Shown in pieces: positions 40,353 to 49,585 of a stretch of 57,042 nucleotides of DNA (position 1 is the first letter of the stretch; each line of letters starts with the position of its first letter). The stretch comes from Flavobacterium sp. UBA6195 (GTDB lineage Bacteria > Bacteroidota > Bacteroidia > Flavobacteriales > Flavobacteriaceae): NCBI RefSeq assembly GCF_002422095.1, contig NZ_DITB01000070.1:1-57042 (forward strand), in the 5' to 3' direction. The notes under the pieces are model-generated. The model did not search any database, was not told where the DNA came from, and saw nothing but the letters and a program-made list of their open reading frames with translations. Both the position numbers and the translations under genes were made by a program.

Positions 40353-41061
40353 AGTAAATTCGGTTTTAATTCTATATTTTATAGCTAGTATTTTATATGT
40401 ATTTGCTGTATTAATTGGAAGTGATAATTTGGAACTATTTAGTAAGCCTATTATTATTCCATCGATTTATTATTTCTATTATATTAGTGTTAGAGGTAAA
40501 ATTGATTATTTGTTTACTTTTTCAGTTGTATCTTTTTTTATAGGTGAAATTTTGCATGTTATAAATAGAGATGATTTTAATATTGTAGGCCTTGTTTTTT
40601 TATTAATCCCTTATTTTTTTGTTCTATACTACATAGCTCATGATTTACTTTATTATTTAAAAGAGAAAAAAATAAAGTTAAATACATTTTCTTTCTACAT
40701 AATTGTAATGCTTTTACTGTATTTGTTTATTAATGTATTAATAATGATTGAAGATAATAGTTTAGAATTTTTTATCTATGCTGTTTTTGCAACTTTGTTA
40801 TTATTTATGGGGATTTTAGCTTTTGTTATGCTAATTAATTATTCTAACAGAACTATTCTTTATACAGGTTTTATGGTTGGCTGTTTTTTAATTTCAGATT
40901 TATTTTATGTTTTTTCAAAAAAAATTCCTGATTTGTTAGCCTTAAAAATGATTAATGTTATAACTCAGGAGCTTTCTTTTTTTTGTTATATAAGTTATTT
41001 TATTTACAGAACTAAATTTAGAATGTATAGTAAACCAAATAGTTTGAAAGCATCAAAATAA
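40345..41061 (+). CDS. Seven-to-eight-helix membrane protein, YhhN/TMEM86-like
   Basis: This 238-residue protein is almost entirely hydrophobic helices. Some features recall the YhhN/TMEM86 lysoplasmalogenase family: the KP pair after the first loop (LFSKPIIIPS), an acidic residue in a small-residue helix (FIGEILHV) and a late Asp in GCFLISDLFYV. The family's usual GD in the third helix is GE here, so the assignment is tentative. It overlaps ligA by eight bases. Codon use is more AT-rich than in its neighbours, which fits a membrane protein and does not show transfer. Confidence 0.6.
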   Translation: MFKVNSVLILYFIASILYVFAVLIGSDNLELFSKPIIIPSIYYFYYISVRGKIDYLFTFSVVSFFIGEILHVINRDDFNIVGLVFLLIPYFFVLYYIAHDLLYYLKEKKIKLNTFSFYIIVMLLLYLFINVLIMIEDNSLEFFIYAVFATLLLFMGILAFVMLINYSNRTILYTGFMVGCFLISDLFYVFSKKIPDLLALKMINVITQELSFFCYISYFIYRTKFRMYSKPNSLKASK

Positions 41062-41354
41062 AGATAATTGATTCTAATGTAGCTTTATAATATATTTAAT
41101 ATTGTATGTTTTGTATCTTTATTTTTACAGAATTCAAAAGCTATAATTATTTAATTCAATCATTATTCCAAGTATAACATTTGCTCTTTTTTTGCTGAGA
41201 ATTCAATAGGTGAAAAAGATATCAAAGTATTTTTAGATTTATTCATTGTGCTATATTGATTACATTAGTAATCAATTATTTGTCTATATAGCTATTTTAA
41301 AAGAAATTCCTGTTTATTATTTTTTGTTAAAATTTTTAATTAAAAGTGAGCGTA
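41062..41354. other. AT-rich convergent gap with one hairpin
   Basis: These 293 bases lie between convergent genes. No reading frame here looks real. The only clear structure is a hairpin at 41255-41276. The DNA is very AT-rich and may be a decayed gene, but I could not recognise one. Confidence 0.5.
41255..41276. terminator. Hairpin between convergent genes
   Basis: ATTGATTAC at 41255-41263 pairs perfectly with GTAATCAAT at 41268-41276 around ATTA. There is no strong T-run on either side, so termination is only possible. Confidence 0.45.
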
Positions 41355-42269
41355 TCAAATGATAATATTTTTTGTTTTATTGTTATGACTTGTTTCATTT
41401 GATAAATAAAAATCTATTCGTCCTAAATTAATTCCAAAACATCCCACTTGATTAATTAAAACTTCTTTCCCTTCACTATTTTTTTCAATAACAGGTTTGT
41501 CTAAAAAGGTATGTGTGTGACCGCCAATAATTAAATCAATATTATTAGTTTTTCTAGCTAAAACAATATCGCTTGGCTTTTCTGGTTCATCTTTGTATTT
41601 GAATCCCAAGTGAGATAAACAAATAACCAAATCACATTTCTTTTCTTCTTTTAAAATTCGCGTCATGTCTTGTGCTACTTCTATAGGATCGTTATAAACT
41701 GTTTCTTTATAAAGTTTTTTGTCAACAAGTCCGTCTAATTGAACGCCTAATCCAAAAATTCCAATTTTAATACCGTCTTTGATTATGATTTTATAAGGTT
41801 TTACAATATCATTCAAAACCGTGTTTTTAAAGTCATAATTAGCTGATACAAAATCGAATTTTGCGTGAGGTAATTGGGCATAAAAACCATCAATTCCGTT
41901 GTCAAAATCGTGATTTCCCATGGTTGCCACATCATATTGCATCATGCTCATTAGTTTGAATTCCAATTCGCCACCATAATAATTAAAATATGGAGTTCCT
42001 TGAAAAATATCACCAGCATCTAATAATAGTACGTTTTTTTCTTCTTTTCGAATGCTTTCAATGATAGCAGCTCTTCTGGCAGCACCACCCATGTTTGGAT
42101 TTTTAGGATGATCTGCAGGAAAAGGATCTATATGACTGTGTGTATCATTCGTATGTAAAATGGTAATTTTTTTGGTTTCAATAGTAGAAAAGCTACTCAA
42201 ACTCACTCCTGATAAACCAAGTAGAGCTGAACTCGCAGCTGTTTTTTGGATAAAATCTCTTCTCTTCAT
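41355..42269 (-). CDS. 5'-nucleotidase-like metallophosphatase (catalytic domain only), Tat-type signal
   Basis: This 304-residue protein is the N-terminal catalytic domain of a UshA-type 5'-nucleotidase as a free protein. The dimetal motifs are LHTNDTHSHID, LLLDAGDIFQGTPYF, ATMGNHDFDNG, CLSHLG and IIGGHTHTF. The N-terminus MKRRDFIQKTAASSALLG has a twin-arginine RRDFIQK motif, suggesting folded export by Tat. The substrate-specificity domain is encoded by the gene 11 bases upstream in the same operon. The two halves together would make a complete 5'-nucleotidase. Confidence 0.92.
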   Translation of the reverse strand: MKRRDFIQKTAASSALLGLSGVSLSSFSTIETKKITILHTNDTHSHIDPFPADHPKNPNMGGAARRAAIIESIRKEEKNVLLLDAGDIFQGTPYFNYYGGELEFKLMSMMQYDVATMGNHDFDNGIDGFYAQLPHAKFDFVSANYDFKNTVLNDIVKPYKIIIKDGIKIGIFGLGVQLDGLVDKKLYKETVYNDPIEVAQDMTRILKEEKKCDLVICLSHLGFKYKDEPEKPSDIVLARKTNNIDLIIGGHTHTFLDKPVIEKNSEGKEVLINQVGCFGINLGRIDFYLSNETSHNNKTKNIII

Positions 42270-42280
42270 AGCTCTAAGTA

Positions 42281-43069
42281 TTATTCTAAAATTATTTTTT
42301 CTGTTGTAATGTTTGGAATTGTATCTACTTTCTTGAAATAATCAATCATCATATTTCTAAGCTTGTATTCCATGTCAAATTTGATTTTACTATCTTTAAA
42401 AAACGTCATATTATCGCCTCCATTCGCTAAATAATCAGAAGTTCCTACATAATAAATTCGATTTTCATCTAAAGGTTGATTGTTAATTTCAATCTTATTT
42501 ATTGCTGAAGTTGACTTATTAATATAAATTTTCATTCCGTATAAAGGATGAGGCTTCTTTTCTTTTATGATGTATTCGGCTAAGGTTTTGATTTCTTTTC
42601 CATTTAATCCCACAATGAACAAACTATTTTCAAAAGGCATCACTTCAAAAGCAGTTCTTGTGGTTACATCACCTTTTGGAATGACAGCTCTGATACCGCC
42701 ATGATTAAGCAAACAAACATCAATCGATTTATTTTCTCTTTTTTGAAAAATTGGATTTCCAAGTTCAAAAGTAATTTCGGCTAATAAATTTCCGATATTC
42801 GATTGCCACGTTCCTTTACTTTTGTCTTGTGTTTCAGGACAATAAGCTAAAACACTGTTCAAATCTTTGTTGATGTTATCACTAAAAGGTTTTACATAGG
42901 TCAGTATCGATTCGTTTTCACCTTTTTCATTAGTAACACCTATTCTTTTTCCTTCAATTTTTGTAGTTTGATAGGAAGAAGTTGATTTACAAGATATAAA
43001 GAGATTAAATGTTAATAATATAACAAAAAAACCAAAAGATATCGTATTCTTTTTTACATTTACAAGCAT
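42281..43069 (-). CDS. 5'-nucleotidase C-terminal domain lipoprotein
   Basis: This 262-residue lipoprotein has C27 as the probable lipid site (NLFISCKSTSS). It consists of the 5'-nucleotidase C-terminal domain: GNLLAEITFE, CLLNHGGIRAVIPKGDVT, FEVMPFENSLFIVGLNG and YLANGGDNMTFF, which in UshA bind the nucleoside base. It has no catalytic metal site. It precedes the metallophosphatase gene in one operon, so the order of domains is reversed relative to a fused UshA. The lipid anchor could hold the pair at the membrane. Confidence 0.92.
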   Translation of the reverse strand: MLVNVKKNTISFGFFVILLTFNLFISCKSTSSYQTTKIEGKRIGVTNEKGENESILTYVKPFSDNINKDLNSVLAYCPETQDKSKGTWQSNIGNLLAEITFELGNPIFQKRENKSIDVCLLNHGGIRAVIPKGDVTTRTAFEVMPFENSLFIVGLNGKEIKTLAEYIIKEKKPHPLYGMKIYINKSTSAINKIEINNQPLDENRIYYVGTSDYLANGGDNMTFFKDSKIKFDMEYKLRNMMIDYFKKVDTIPNITTEKIILE

Positions 43070-43087
43070 AACAAAAGGTTAAATTTT

Positions 43088-43095
43088 TAATTTTG
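43088..43095 (+). promoter_or_regulatory. -7 box before the DUF6913-dapA operon
   Basis: TAATTTTG fits TAnnTTTG, 19 bases before the ATG at 43115. It lies in the divergent gap of 45 bases shared with the 5'-nucleotidase operon. Confidence 0.4.
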
Positions 43096-43114
43096 TCGAA
43101 TAGGTAAAAATACT

Positions 43115-43633
43115 ATGTTTTATAATATTATAAAGAACTTTTTTCTTAAAAAAAATGTTACTAAAAAATTAACAGCTCTAAATACATTTGCCTCAAATGA
43201 TAAAGTATTGACTGTAGGGGTTTTAGTTGATGAAACTTATTTTAATGAAACCAGTCAATTAGTAGAGCGAATCGTTTCTCAGGGAATTCAAGCTAGTAAT
43301 ATTTCTATTTTGATTTATAAAGATAAAATCAAGAAAAAAGAAACAATAACAGAACCTTTTTTATCGTTAAAGAATATTTCTATTTCTGGGGAAATTGATA
43401 AAAAAGAAGTAAATGATTTTATTGAAACGCCTTTTGATTTGTTAATCAATTATTACGATGTTAATAAAAGCGGACTTTTATTGCTTTCAACCAAATCAAA
43501 AGCGAAATTTAAAGTAGGATTTGATACCGTTGACAAAAGAGTCAATCATTTTATTATAAAAACGCTTGTTGAAGATTTTAATGAGTTCGTTTTAGAATTG
43601 TTTAAGTATTTGAAAATTTTAAATAAAATATAA
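43115..43633 (+). CDS. DUF6913 family protein
   Basis: This 172-residue protein matches the DUF6913 family often found just before dapA in Flavobacteria. It has a basic start (NFFLKKNVTKKL), the run LTVGVLVDETYF, and TPFDLLINYYDVNKSGLLLLS. It looks like an alpha/beta cytoplasmic protein of unknown role. It is three bases upstream of dapA and so co-transcribed. Confidence 0.8.
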   Translation: MFYNIIKNFFLKKNVTKKLTALNTFASNDKVLTVGVLVDETYFNETSQLVERIVSQGIQASNISILIYKDKIKKKETITEPFLSLKNISISGEIDKKEVNDFIETPFDLLINYYDVNKSGLLLLSTKSKAKFKVGFDTVDKRVNHFIIKTLVEDFNEFVLELFKYLKILNKI

Positions 43634-43636
43634 AAA

Positions 43637-44515
43637 ATGCAATCATTTATTGGTACAGGTGTTGCTTTAGTTACGCCATTTAAAAAAGATTTTTCGGTTG
43701 ATGTAGAAGCTTTAACGCGAATTGTAAATCATGTAATTGAAGGAGGAGTAGAGTATTTGGTAGTTTTAGGAACAACAGCAGAATCGGCAACGTTATCACA
43801 AGAGGAAAAAGAATTGGTTATTGATACGATAATTAAAGCAAATGCAGGAAGATTGCCTTTGGTTTTAGGTGTTGGAGGAAATAACACTCATAAAGTTGTT
43901 GAAGAATTGAAAACTAGAGATTTTTCTCATTTCTCAGCGATTTTATCGGTTTCGCCTTACTATAATAAACCAACGCAAGAAGGTATTTACCAACATTTTA
44001 AAGCAGTTGCAGAAGCGTCTCCAATTCCAGTAATTTTATATAATGTGCCAGGAAGAACAGCAAGTAATATGTTGCCATCTACTGTTATCCGAATTGCAAA
44101 TGATTTTAAAAATGTAATCGGAATCAAAGAAGCTGCTGGAGATATCGTTCAAGCAATGAAATTAATCCAAACAAAACCAGAAGGATTTTTAGTGATTTCA
44201 GGCGATGATATGATTACATTACCAATGGTTTTAGCGGGTGGAGCAGGAGTGATTTCGGTAATTGGTGAAGGTTTTCCAAAGGAATTCTCAGAAATGGTTC
44301 GTTTAGGATTGCAAAGAAAAGTGGATGAAGCCTATAAATTACACTATTTATTGGCAGATAGTATTGATATGATTTTTGAGCAAGGAAACCCTGGAGGAAT
44401 TAAAGAAGTCTTTAAAGCATTAGGATTGTCCGAGAATACAGTACGATTACCACTTGTAAATGTAAATCAAGATTTAGCAACAAGATTGCATAATTTTACA
44501 AGAAAATTAAGTTAA
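43637..44515 (+). CDS. dapA: 4-hydroxy-tetrahydrodipicolinate synthase
   Basis: DapA condenses pyruvate with aspartate semialdehyde in the lysine/diaminopimelate pathway. The 292-residue TIM barrel shows GTGVALVTPF at the start, LGTTAESATLS, the catalytic Tyr in ILYNVPGRTASNM and the Schiff-base Lys in VIGIKEAAGD. GGAGVISVIGE marks the C-terminal side. Together with lysA at 28102 it shows that the diaminopimelate pathway is present. Confidence 0.97.
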   Translation: MQSFIGTGVALVTPFKKDFSVDVEALTRIVNHVIEGGVEYLVVLGTTAESATLSQEEKELVIDTIIKANAGRLPLVLGVGGNNTHKVVEELKTRDFSHFSAILSVSPYYNKPTQEGIYQHFKAVAEASPIPVILYNVPGRTASNMLPSTVIRIANDFKNVIGIKEAAGDIVQAMKLIQTKPEGFLVISGDDMITLPMVLAGGAGVISVIGEGFPKEFSEMVRLGLQRKVDEAYKLHYLLADSIDMIFEQGNPGGIKEVFKALGLSENTVRLPLVNVNQDLATRLHNFTRKLS

Positions 44516-44547
44516 AAAAAAGATTTTTATAGTAATTAAATAATGCC

Positions 44548-44555
44548 TAAATTTG
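44548..44555 (+). promoter_or_regulatory. -7 box before bamD
   Basis: TAAATTTG fits TAnnTTTG and lies 58 bases before the bamD start. A weak ACATC/GATGT hairpin at 44574-44588 is in the leader. No -33 TTG is clear. Confidence 0.4.
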
Positions 44556-44613
44556 CAGTTGCTTTTTTAGGAGACATCTTTTTGATGTTTATAAAATAAT
44601 AATGTAAAGCCAA

Positions 44614-45420
44614 ATGAATAAATTTTTAAGTTTTCTTTCACTAGCCATTTTATTGGTCTCATGTAGTCCTTATCAAAAGGCATTAAAGTCAGATGATGTG
44701 GAATTGAAAGCACAAGTTGCAAATAGAATGTATGAAAGAAATAAATTTGATAAAGCACTACGTTTGTATGAACAGGTAGCCCCTGCTTACAAAGGTAAAC
44801 CTACATCAGAAATATTATTTTATAATTATTCAAAATCGCTATACAATACAAAGCAGTATTATTTAGCAGGTTATCAATTTGAGAATTTTGCTGTATCATA
44901 TCCTAAAAGCGATAAAAGAGAAGAAGCTAGTTTTTTAGCATCTGAATGTTTTTACAGATTATCTCCTACCTACAGTCTTGATCAAACAGATACAGATAAG
45001 GCATTAGAAAAACTTCAACGCTTTATTGATAATTATCCAGATTCAGAGTATTTGCCTAAAGCAAATGCTTACGTTAAAGAGTTGCGAGAAAAATTAGAGA
45101 AAAAGGCATTTGAAATTGCAAAACAGTATCATAAAATTGCAGATTATAGATTAGAATATAATGCAGCTTTAAAAACTTTGGAAAATTTTATTGCTGATTT
45201 TCCTGGAACTCAATACAAAGAAGAAGCTATGTTTTTGAGATTTGATACGGCATATAGATATGCAAAAAATAGTATTCAAGCAAAAAAAGAGGAACGTTAT
45301 AATGCCGCTAAAACTTTATATAATAGTTTGTTAAAGTTTAGACCAAACTCCATATTTAAAGAAGAAGCTGATAAAATTTTAGCGGATATAGAACAAGAAT
45401 TAAAACAATTTTCTAAATAA
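44614..45420 (+). CDS. bamD: Outer-membrane assembly lipoprotein BamD
   Basis: BamD is a lipoprotein of the beta-barrel assembly machine at the inner face of the outer membrane. The 268-residue protein has the lipid-bearing C17 (ILLVSCSPYQ). TPR-type helices fill the rest: FDKALRLYEQVAP, YYLAGYQFENFAVSYP and TDKALEKLQRFIDNYPDSEYL. These match the YfiO/ComL pattern. It heads bamD-rpoZ-coaBC-DUF4835-recN. Confidence 0.93.
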   Translation: MNKFLSFLSLAILLVSCSPYQKALKSDDVELKAQVANRMYERNKFDKALRLYEQVAPAYKGKPTSEILFYNYSKSLYNTKQYYLAGYQFENFAVSYPKSDKREEASFLASECFYRLSPTYSLDQTDTDKALEKLQRFIDNYPDSEYLPKANAYVKELREKLEKKAFEIAKQYHKIADYRLEYNAALKTLENFIADFPGTQYKEEAMFLRFDTAYRYAKNSIQAKKEERYNAAKTLYNSLLKFRPNSIFKEEADKILADIEQELKQFSK

Positions 45421-45429
45421 AAGTAAATC

Positions 45430-45744
45430 ATGGATTTAAAGAAAACAAATGCTCCAGTAAACACAATTACTTACAATAAAAGCAAATTAGAAGAGCCTAC
45501 TGGAAACATTTATGAAGCGATTACTATTATGGCAAAACGCGCTAATCAAATCAATACTGAAATTAAAAAAGAATTGATTGAAAAATTAGAAGAGTTTGCT
45601 ACTTATAATGATAGTTTAGAGGAAATTTTTGAAAACAAAGAGCAAATTGAAGTTTCAAAATTCTATGAAAAATTACCAAAACCACATGCGTTAGCAGTGC
45701 AAGAGTGGGAAGAAGGTAAGATCTATTACAGAGACGCAAAATAA
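45430..45744 (+). CDS. rpoZ: RNA polymerase omega-subunit-like protein
   Basis: This 104-residue protein is the Bacteroidota form of RNA polymerase omega/Rpb6. The omega helix is recognisable in NIYEAITIMAKRANQINTEI, which binds the C-terminal tail of beta-prime. The C-terminal half is acidic and lineage-specific. Its place between bamD and coaBC is the usual one in Flavobacteria. Confidence 0.87.
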   Translation: MDLKKTNAPVNTITYNKSKLEEPTGNIYEAITIMAKRANQINTEIKKELIEKLEEFATYNDSLEEIFENKEQIEVSKFYEKLPKPHALAVQEWEEGKIYYRDAK

Positions 45745-45749
45745 TCATT

Positions 45750-46961
45750 ATGTCTGTTTTAAGCGGTAAAAAAATCTTGCTAGGTATATCTGGTGGTATA
45801 GCTGCTTACAAAACAGCCAATTTGGTTAGATTACTTATAAAAGCAGGTGCACAAGTACAAGTTGTAATGTCGCCTGCTTCTTTGCATTTTGTTACACCAC
45901 TTACTTTAGCAACGCTTTCTAAAAACCCAGTTTATTCAACATTCTACAATGAAGAAGAAGGAAATGGGGAATGGAATAACCATGTTGAATTAGGTTTATG
46001 GGCAGATTTAATGCTAATTGCACCAGCAACAGCAAATACGCTCTCCAAAATGGCTAATGGTAATTGTGATAATTTGTTAATAGCTACTTATCTTTCTGCC
46101 AAATGTCCAGTTTATTTTGCTCCTGCAATGGATTTGGATATGTATAAGCATCCTTCAACTTTAGATAGTTTCCATAAATTAAAATCATTTGGTAATATTA
46201 TGATTCCTGCTGAAAAGGGTGAATTAGCAAGTGGTTTAGTTGGAGAAGGAAGAATGGCAGAGCCTGAAAATATTGTTGATTTCTTAGAAAACGATTTGGC
46301 TTTAAAATTGCCATTAAAAAATAAAAGAATTCTAATTACGGCAGGTCCAACCTATGAATCTATTGATCCTGTACGTTTTATTGGAAATCATTCCTCAGGA
46401 AAAATGGGATTTGATATCGCTAATGAAGCGGCAAATAAAGGGGCTGAAGTAATTTTGATATCAGGACCAACTCATTTAAACTTGCAAAATTCTTCGATTA
46501 AATTGATTCGAGTTAAATCGGCAGAACAAATGTATAATGCATGTCATGAGTATTACAATGAAGTAGATGTTGCTATTGCAGCCGCCGCAGTAGCGGATTA
46601 TCGTCCAAAAAATGTTGCCAATCAGAAAATAAAAAAGAAAGAATCAACGTTATTTATAGAGCTAGAAAAAACAAAAGATATTTTAGCCTCTCTTGGTGAA
46701 TTAAAGAAACATCAGTTTTTAATTGGTTTTGCATTAGAAACAGAAAATGAAATTGAACATGCAAAGCAAAAAATTCAGAAAAAAAACTTAGATTTGATAG
46801 TATTAAATTCATTGAATGATGAAGGTGCAGGTTTTGGACAACCTACAAACAAAGTCACTTTTATTTCAAAAAATTTTGATATAGAACCAAAAGAGTTGAA
46901 ATCTAAAGAAGAAGTAGCTCAAGATATTATTAACAAGGTAATTCAATTTTATAATGCGTAA
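45750..46961 (+). CDS. coaBC: Bifunctional phosphopantothenoylcysteine decarboxylase/synthetase
   Basis: CoaBC makes 4'-phosphopantetheine in coenzyme A synthesis. In the 403-residue protein the FMN-dependent CoaC half (1-185) has GISGGIAAYKTANLVR, the catalytic His in NNHVELGLWADLML, APATANTLSKMANG and PAMDLDMYKHPS. The CoaB half has ITAGPTYESIDPVRFIGN and HSSGKMGFDIA. The last step of the pathway, coaE, is at 56421. It overlaps the next gene by eight bases. Confidence 0.97.
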   Translation: MSVLSGKKILLGISGGIAAYKTANLVRLLIKAGAQVQVVMSPASLHFVTPLTLATLSKNPVYSTFYNEEEGNGEWNNHVELGLWADLMLIAPATANTLSKMANGNCDNLLIATYLSAKCPVYFAPAMDLDMYKHPSTLDSFHKLKSFGNIMIPAEKGELASGLVGEGRMAEPENIVDFLENDLALKLPLKNKRILITAGPTYESIDPVRFIGNHSSGKMGFDIANEAANKGAEVILISGPTHLNLQNSSIKLIRVKSAEQMYNACHEYYNEVDVAIAAAAVADYRPKNVANQKIKKKESTLFIELEKTKDILASLGELKKHQFLIGFALETENEIEHAKQKIQKKNLDLIVLNSLNDEGAGFGQPTNKVTFISKNFDIEPKELKSKEEVAQDIINKVIQFYNA

Positions 46962-47844
46962 GACAATACTTATTATATATTTTTTATTTTCATTTGTAAA
47001 TGTATTTTCTCAAGAACTAAATGCAACAGTTTCTGTTAATTTTCAGCAAGTTGCAAATGGAAATCCACAATTGTTCAAAAACTTAGAAACGCAAGTAAAA
47101 GAATTTTTGAATACTACAAAATGGACAACTAAAGAATTTACAGATGTTGAAAAAATCGATTGTAACTTCTTTATAAATGTAACTTCTTATGGTTCAAATA
47201 CCTTTGAAGCTACCTTGCAAGTACAATCTTCAAGACCTATATATAACTCTAATTTTTCTTCACCGATATTGAATATCAATGATAAAAATTTTACTTTTCG
47301 TTTCATAGAATTTGAAGCTATGGTTTATGACCAAAATTCTTTTAATTCCAATTTAGTAGCGGTTTTAGCTTTTTATGCCAATATGATTATTGGTTTAGAT
47401 ATGGATTCTTTTGCTTTAAATGGAGGAACAAAATATTTAGAAGCGGCTTCAAATATTGTTAATTTAGCACAACCTAGTGGGTATAAAGGTTGGTCGCAAT
47501 CTGAAGGTAGTAATAATAATCGTTATTTTTTAGTTTCAGATATGTTAGCAACTACTTTTTTACCGTATAGAAAAGCGATGTATGAATATCATAGATTAGG
47601 TTTAGATACGATGAGTGAAGATGTAAAAAAAGGGAAAGAAAATATATCAAATTCAATACAAACTTTAGCAGAAATTCAAAAAACTAGACCTAATTCATTG
47701 TTGGTGCGAACATTTTTTGATGCAAAAGTCGATGAATTAGTAGCAATGTTTTCTGGAGGACCACAAGTTGACAATGTTAAATTGCTAGAAACTTTGAATA
47801 AAATATCTCCATTAAATTCTCAAAAGTGGAATAGAATTAGATAG
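46954..47844 (+). CDS. DUF4835 family secreted protein
   Basis: This 296-residue protein has a signal peptide (about 1-19, ending VNVFSQ) and matches DUF4835. Typical pieces are FEATLQVQSSRPIYNS, FIEFEAMVYDQNSFNSN, VLAFYANMIIGLDMDSF and GWSQSEGSNNNRYFL. The function is unknown. The gene lies between coaBC and recN, an order widely kept in Bacteroidota, and it overlaps coaBC by eight bases. Confidence 0.9.
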   Translation: MRKTILIIYFLFSFVNVFSQELNATVSVNFQQVANGNPQLFKNLETQVKEFLNTTKWTTKEFTDVEKIDCNFFINVTSYGSNTFEATLQVQSSRPIYNSNFSSPILNINDKNFTFRFIEFEAMVYDQNSFNSNLVAVLAFYANMIIGLDMDSFALNGGTKYLEAASNIVNLAQPSGYKGWSQSEGSNNNRYFLVSDMLATTFLPYRKAMYEYHRLGLDTMSEDVKKGKENISNSIQTLAEIQKTRPNSLLVRTFFDAKVDELVAMFSGGPQVDNVKLLETLNKISPLNSQKWNRIR

Positions 47845-47868
47845 AACATTATTTTTAATAAATTGTTT

Positions 47869-49521
47869 ATGTTGCTTTCACTTTCCATTAAAAATTATGC
47901 GTTAATCGAATCGCTTGAAACTGATTTTTCCAATCAGTTTTCTGTTATTACAGGAGAAACCGGTGCAGGAAAATCGATCCTTCTCGGTGCTTTAGGTTTG
48001 GTATTGGGAAAAAGAGCTGATTTGACTTCACTAAAAGATAAAGAACAAAAGTGTATAATTGAAGCACAATTTGCTGTTTCTAATTATAATCTTCAATCTT
48101 TTTTTGAAGATAATGATATGGATTATGAAGATAAAACCATTATTAGAAGAGAAATTTTGCCTTCAGGAAAATCTCGAGCATTTGTTAATGATAGTCCAGT
48201 AAATCTTCAAGAACTTCAGGAACTAGGAGAAATGTTGTTAGATATTCATTCCCAACATCAAACCCAAGAACTTGCGGAAGAAAACTATCAAATTGATATT
48301 TTAGATGCGGTTGCTAATAATGGCGAATCTGTAAATTCATATAAAAAGGCATTGACTGATTTCAAATCGACTCAAAAAGAGTTGAAACAATTGATTTCGG
48401 AAAAAGAGGCTTTAGTGAAAGAGTATGAGTACAATTCTTTTTTGTTGAACGAACTTTTAGCAGCCAACTTAATTGATGGCGAGCAAGAAGCGTTAGAGCA
48501 AGAATTAGAGCAATTAAGTAATGTTGAATTCATAAAAGAAAATTTCGAACGAATTTTAGCTTTTGCCAATGAAGAGCAAGTTGGCGCCTTAGTAAATTTG
48601 AAAGAAATTAAAATTGCACTTCAAAAAATAGCTGGTTTTTCAAATCAAAATGCGCAATTCTTAGAGCGTTTGACAAGTTGTTTACTTGAAGTTGAAGATA
48701 TTATTTCAGAATGCGAACAAAGCAACGAGAAAATCTTAGCCGATCCTGAGCGATTAGAATTGGTGAATACTAAACTGCAAACCATCTATAATTTACAAAA
48801 GAAGCATCAAGTACAAACCATTGCCGAGTTATTAGTAATTCAAAACGAATTAGATGCTAAAGTAATTCGTGTTGATGATTTGGATGGCGCTATCAATAAA
48901 TTAGAATCCAAATTAAATTCGAAACAAGCCAAAGTTGATGAATTGGCTCAAGCTATTTTTGAAAATAGAAAAAAAGCAGGCCCAATTTTAATCGATAAAA
49001 TTAAAGCTATTTTAGCTCAATTAGGAATGATAGAAGCCAATTTTCAAATCGAAATCAACCATACCAATTCTTATTATCCTAAAGGAAAAGATGAAGTGGT
49101 TATACTGTTTTCTGCAAACAAAGGGACTAGTTTTGGATTATTAAAGAAAGTGGCTTCAGGCGGAGAAATGTCGCGCATCATGTTAGCTATAAAAGCCATT
49201 TTAGCTAATTATTCCAAATTGCCAACAATTATTTTTGATGAAATTGATACAGGGGTTTCTGGAGAAATTGCAATTAAAATGGGAGAAATCATGAAGGAAA
49301 TGAGTGCTACCATGCAAGTATTTGCCATTACACATTTACCACAAATTGCCGCTAAAGGGAATTCGCATTATAAAGTTTCAAAAAGAAATGTGGGTGAAAC
49401 TACAATTTCAGAATTAAATCTGTTAACATCAGAAGAAAGAATCCAACAAATAGCAGAAATGTTATCTGGAAAAGAAATTACAGATTCGGCTTTACAACAC
49501 GCAAAAGCTTTGTTGAATTAA
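47869..49521 (+). CDS. recN: DNA repair protein RecN
   Basis: RecN is an SMC-like ATPase that acts in double-strand-break repair. The 550-residue protein has the Walker A motif GETGAGKSILLGALG, a central coiled coil (about 150-360) and the C-terminal ABC signature VASGGEMSRIMLAIK with Walker B IIFDEIDTGVSG and VFAITHLPQIAAKG. I start it at the ATG at 47869 (MLLSLSIKNYALI); a TTG two codons upstream is less likely. Confidence 0.97.
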   Translation: MLLSLSIKNYALIESLETDFSNQFSVITGETGAGKSILLGALGLVLGKRADLTSLKDKEQKCIIEAQFAVSNYNLQSFFEDNDMDYEDKTIIRREILPSGKSRAFVNDSPVNLQELQELGEMLLDIHSQHQTQELAEENYQIDILDAVANNGESVNSYKKALTDFKSTQKELKQLISEKEALVKEYEYNSFLLNELLAANLIDGEQEALEQELEQLSNVEFIKENFERILAFANEEQVGALVNLKEIKIALQKIAGFSNQNAQFLERLTSCLLEVEDIISECEQSNEKILADPERLELVNTKLQTIYNLQKKHQVQTIAELLVIQNELDAKVIRVDDLDGAINKLESKLNSKQAKVDELAQAIFENRKKAGPILIDKIKAILAQLGMIEANFQIEINHTNSYYPKGKDEVVILFSANKGTSFGLLKKVASGGEMSRIMLAIKAILANYSKLPTIIFDEIDTGVSGEIAIKMGEIMKEMSATMQVFAITHLPQIAAKGNSHYKVSKRNVGETTISELNLLTSEERIQQIAEMLSGKEITDSALQHAKALLN

Positions 49522-49539
49522 TTTTTTAAAGTACTTTTG
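49513..49539 (+). promoter_or_regulatory. Promoter of fabV
   Basis: TTG at 49513-49515 precedes TACTTTTG (49532-49539) by 16 bases, slightly short of the usual spacing. The leader is A/C-rich (ACGACAACAAACC). Confidence 0.45.
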
Positions 49540-49585
49540 TTTTCCATTTTAAACGACAACAAACCAATTCTAAAAATAGAATATC

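Noticed and set aside
40345..41061. Horizontally acquired gene because of very AT-rich codons
   Set aside because: The AT bias is explained by hydrophobic residues (Phe, Ile, Leu, Tyr) in a membrane protein, and the gene overlaps ligA as an operon member.
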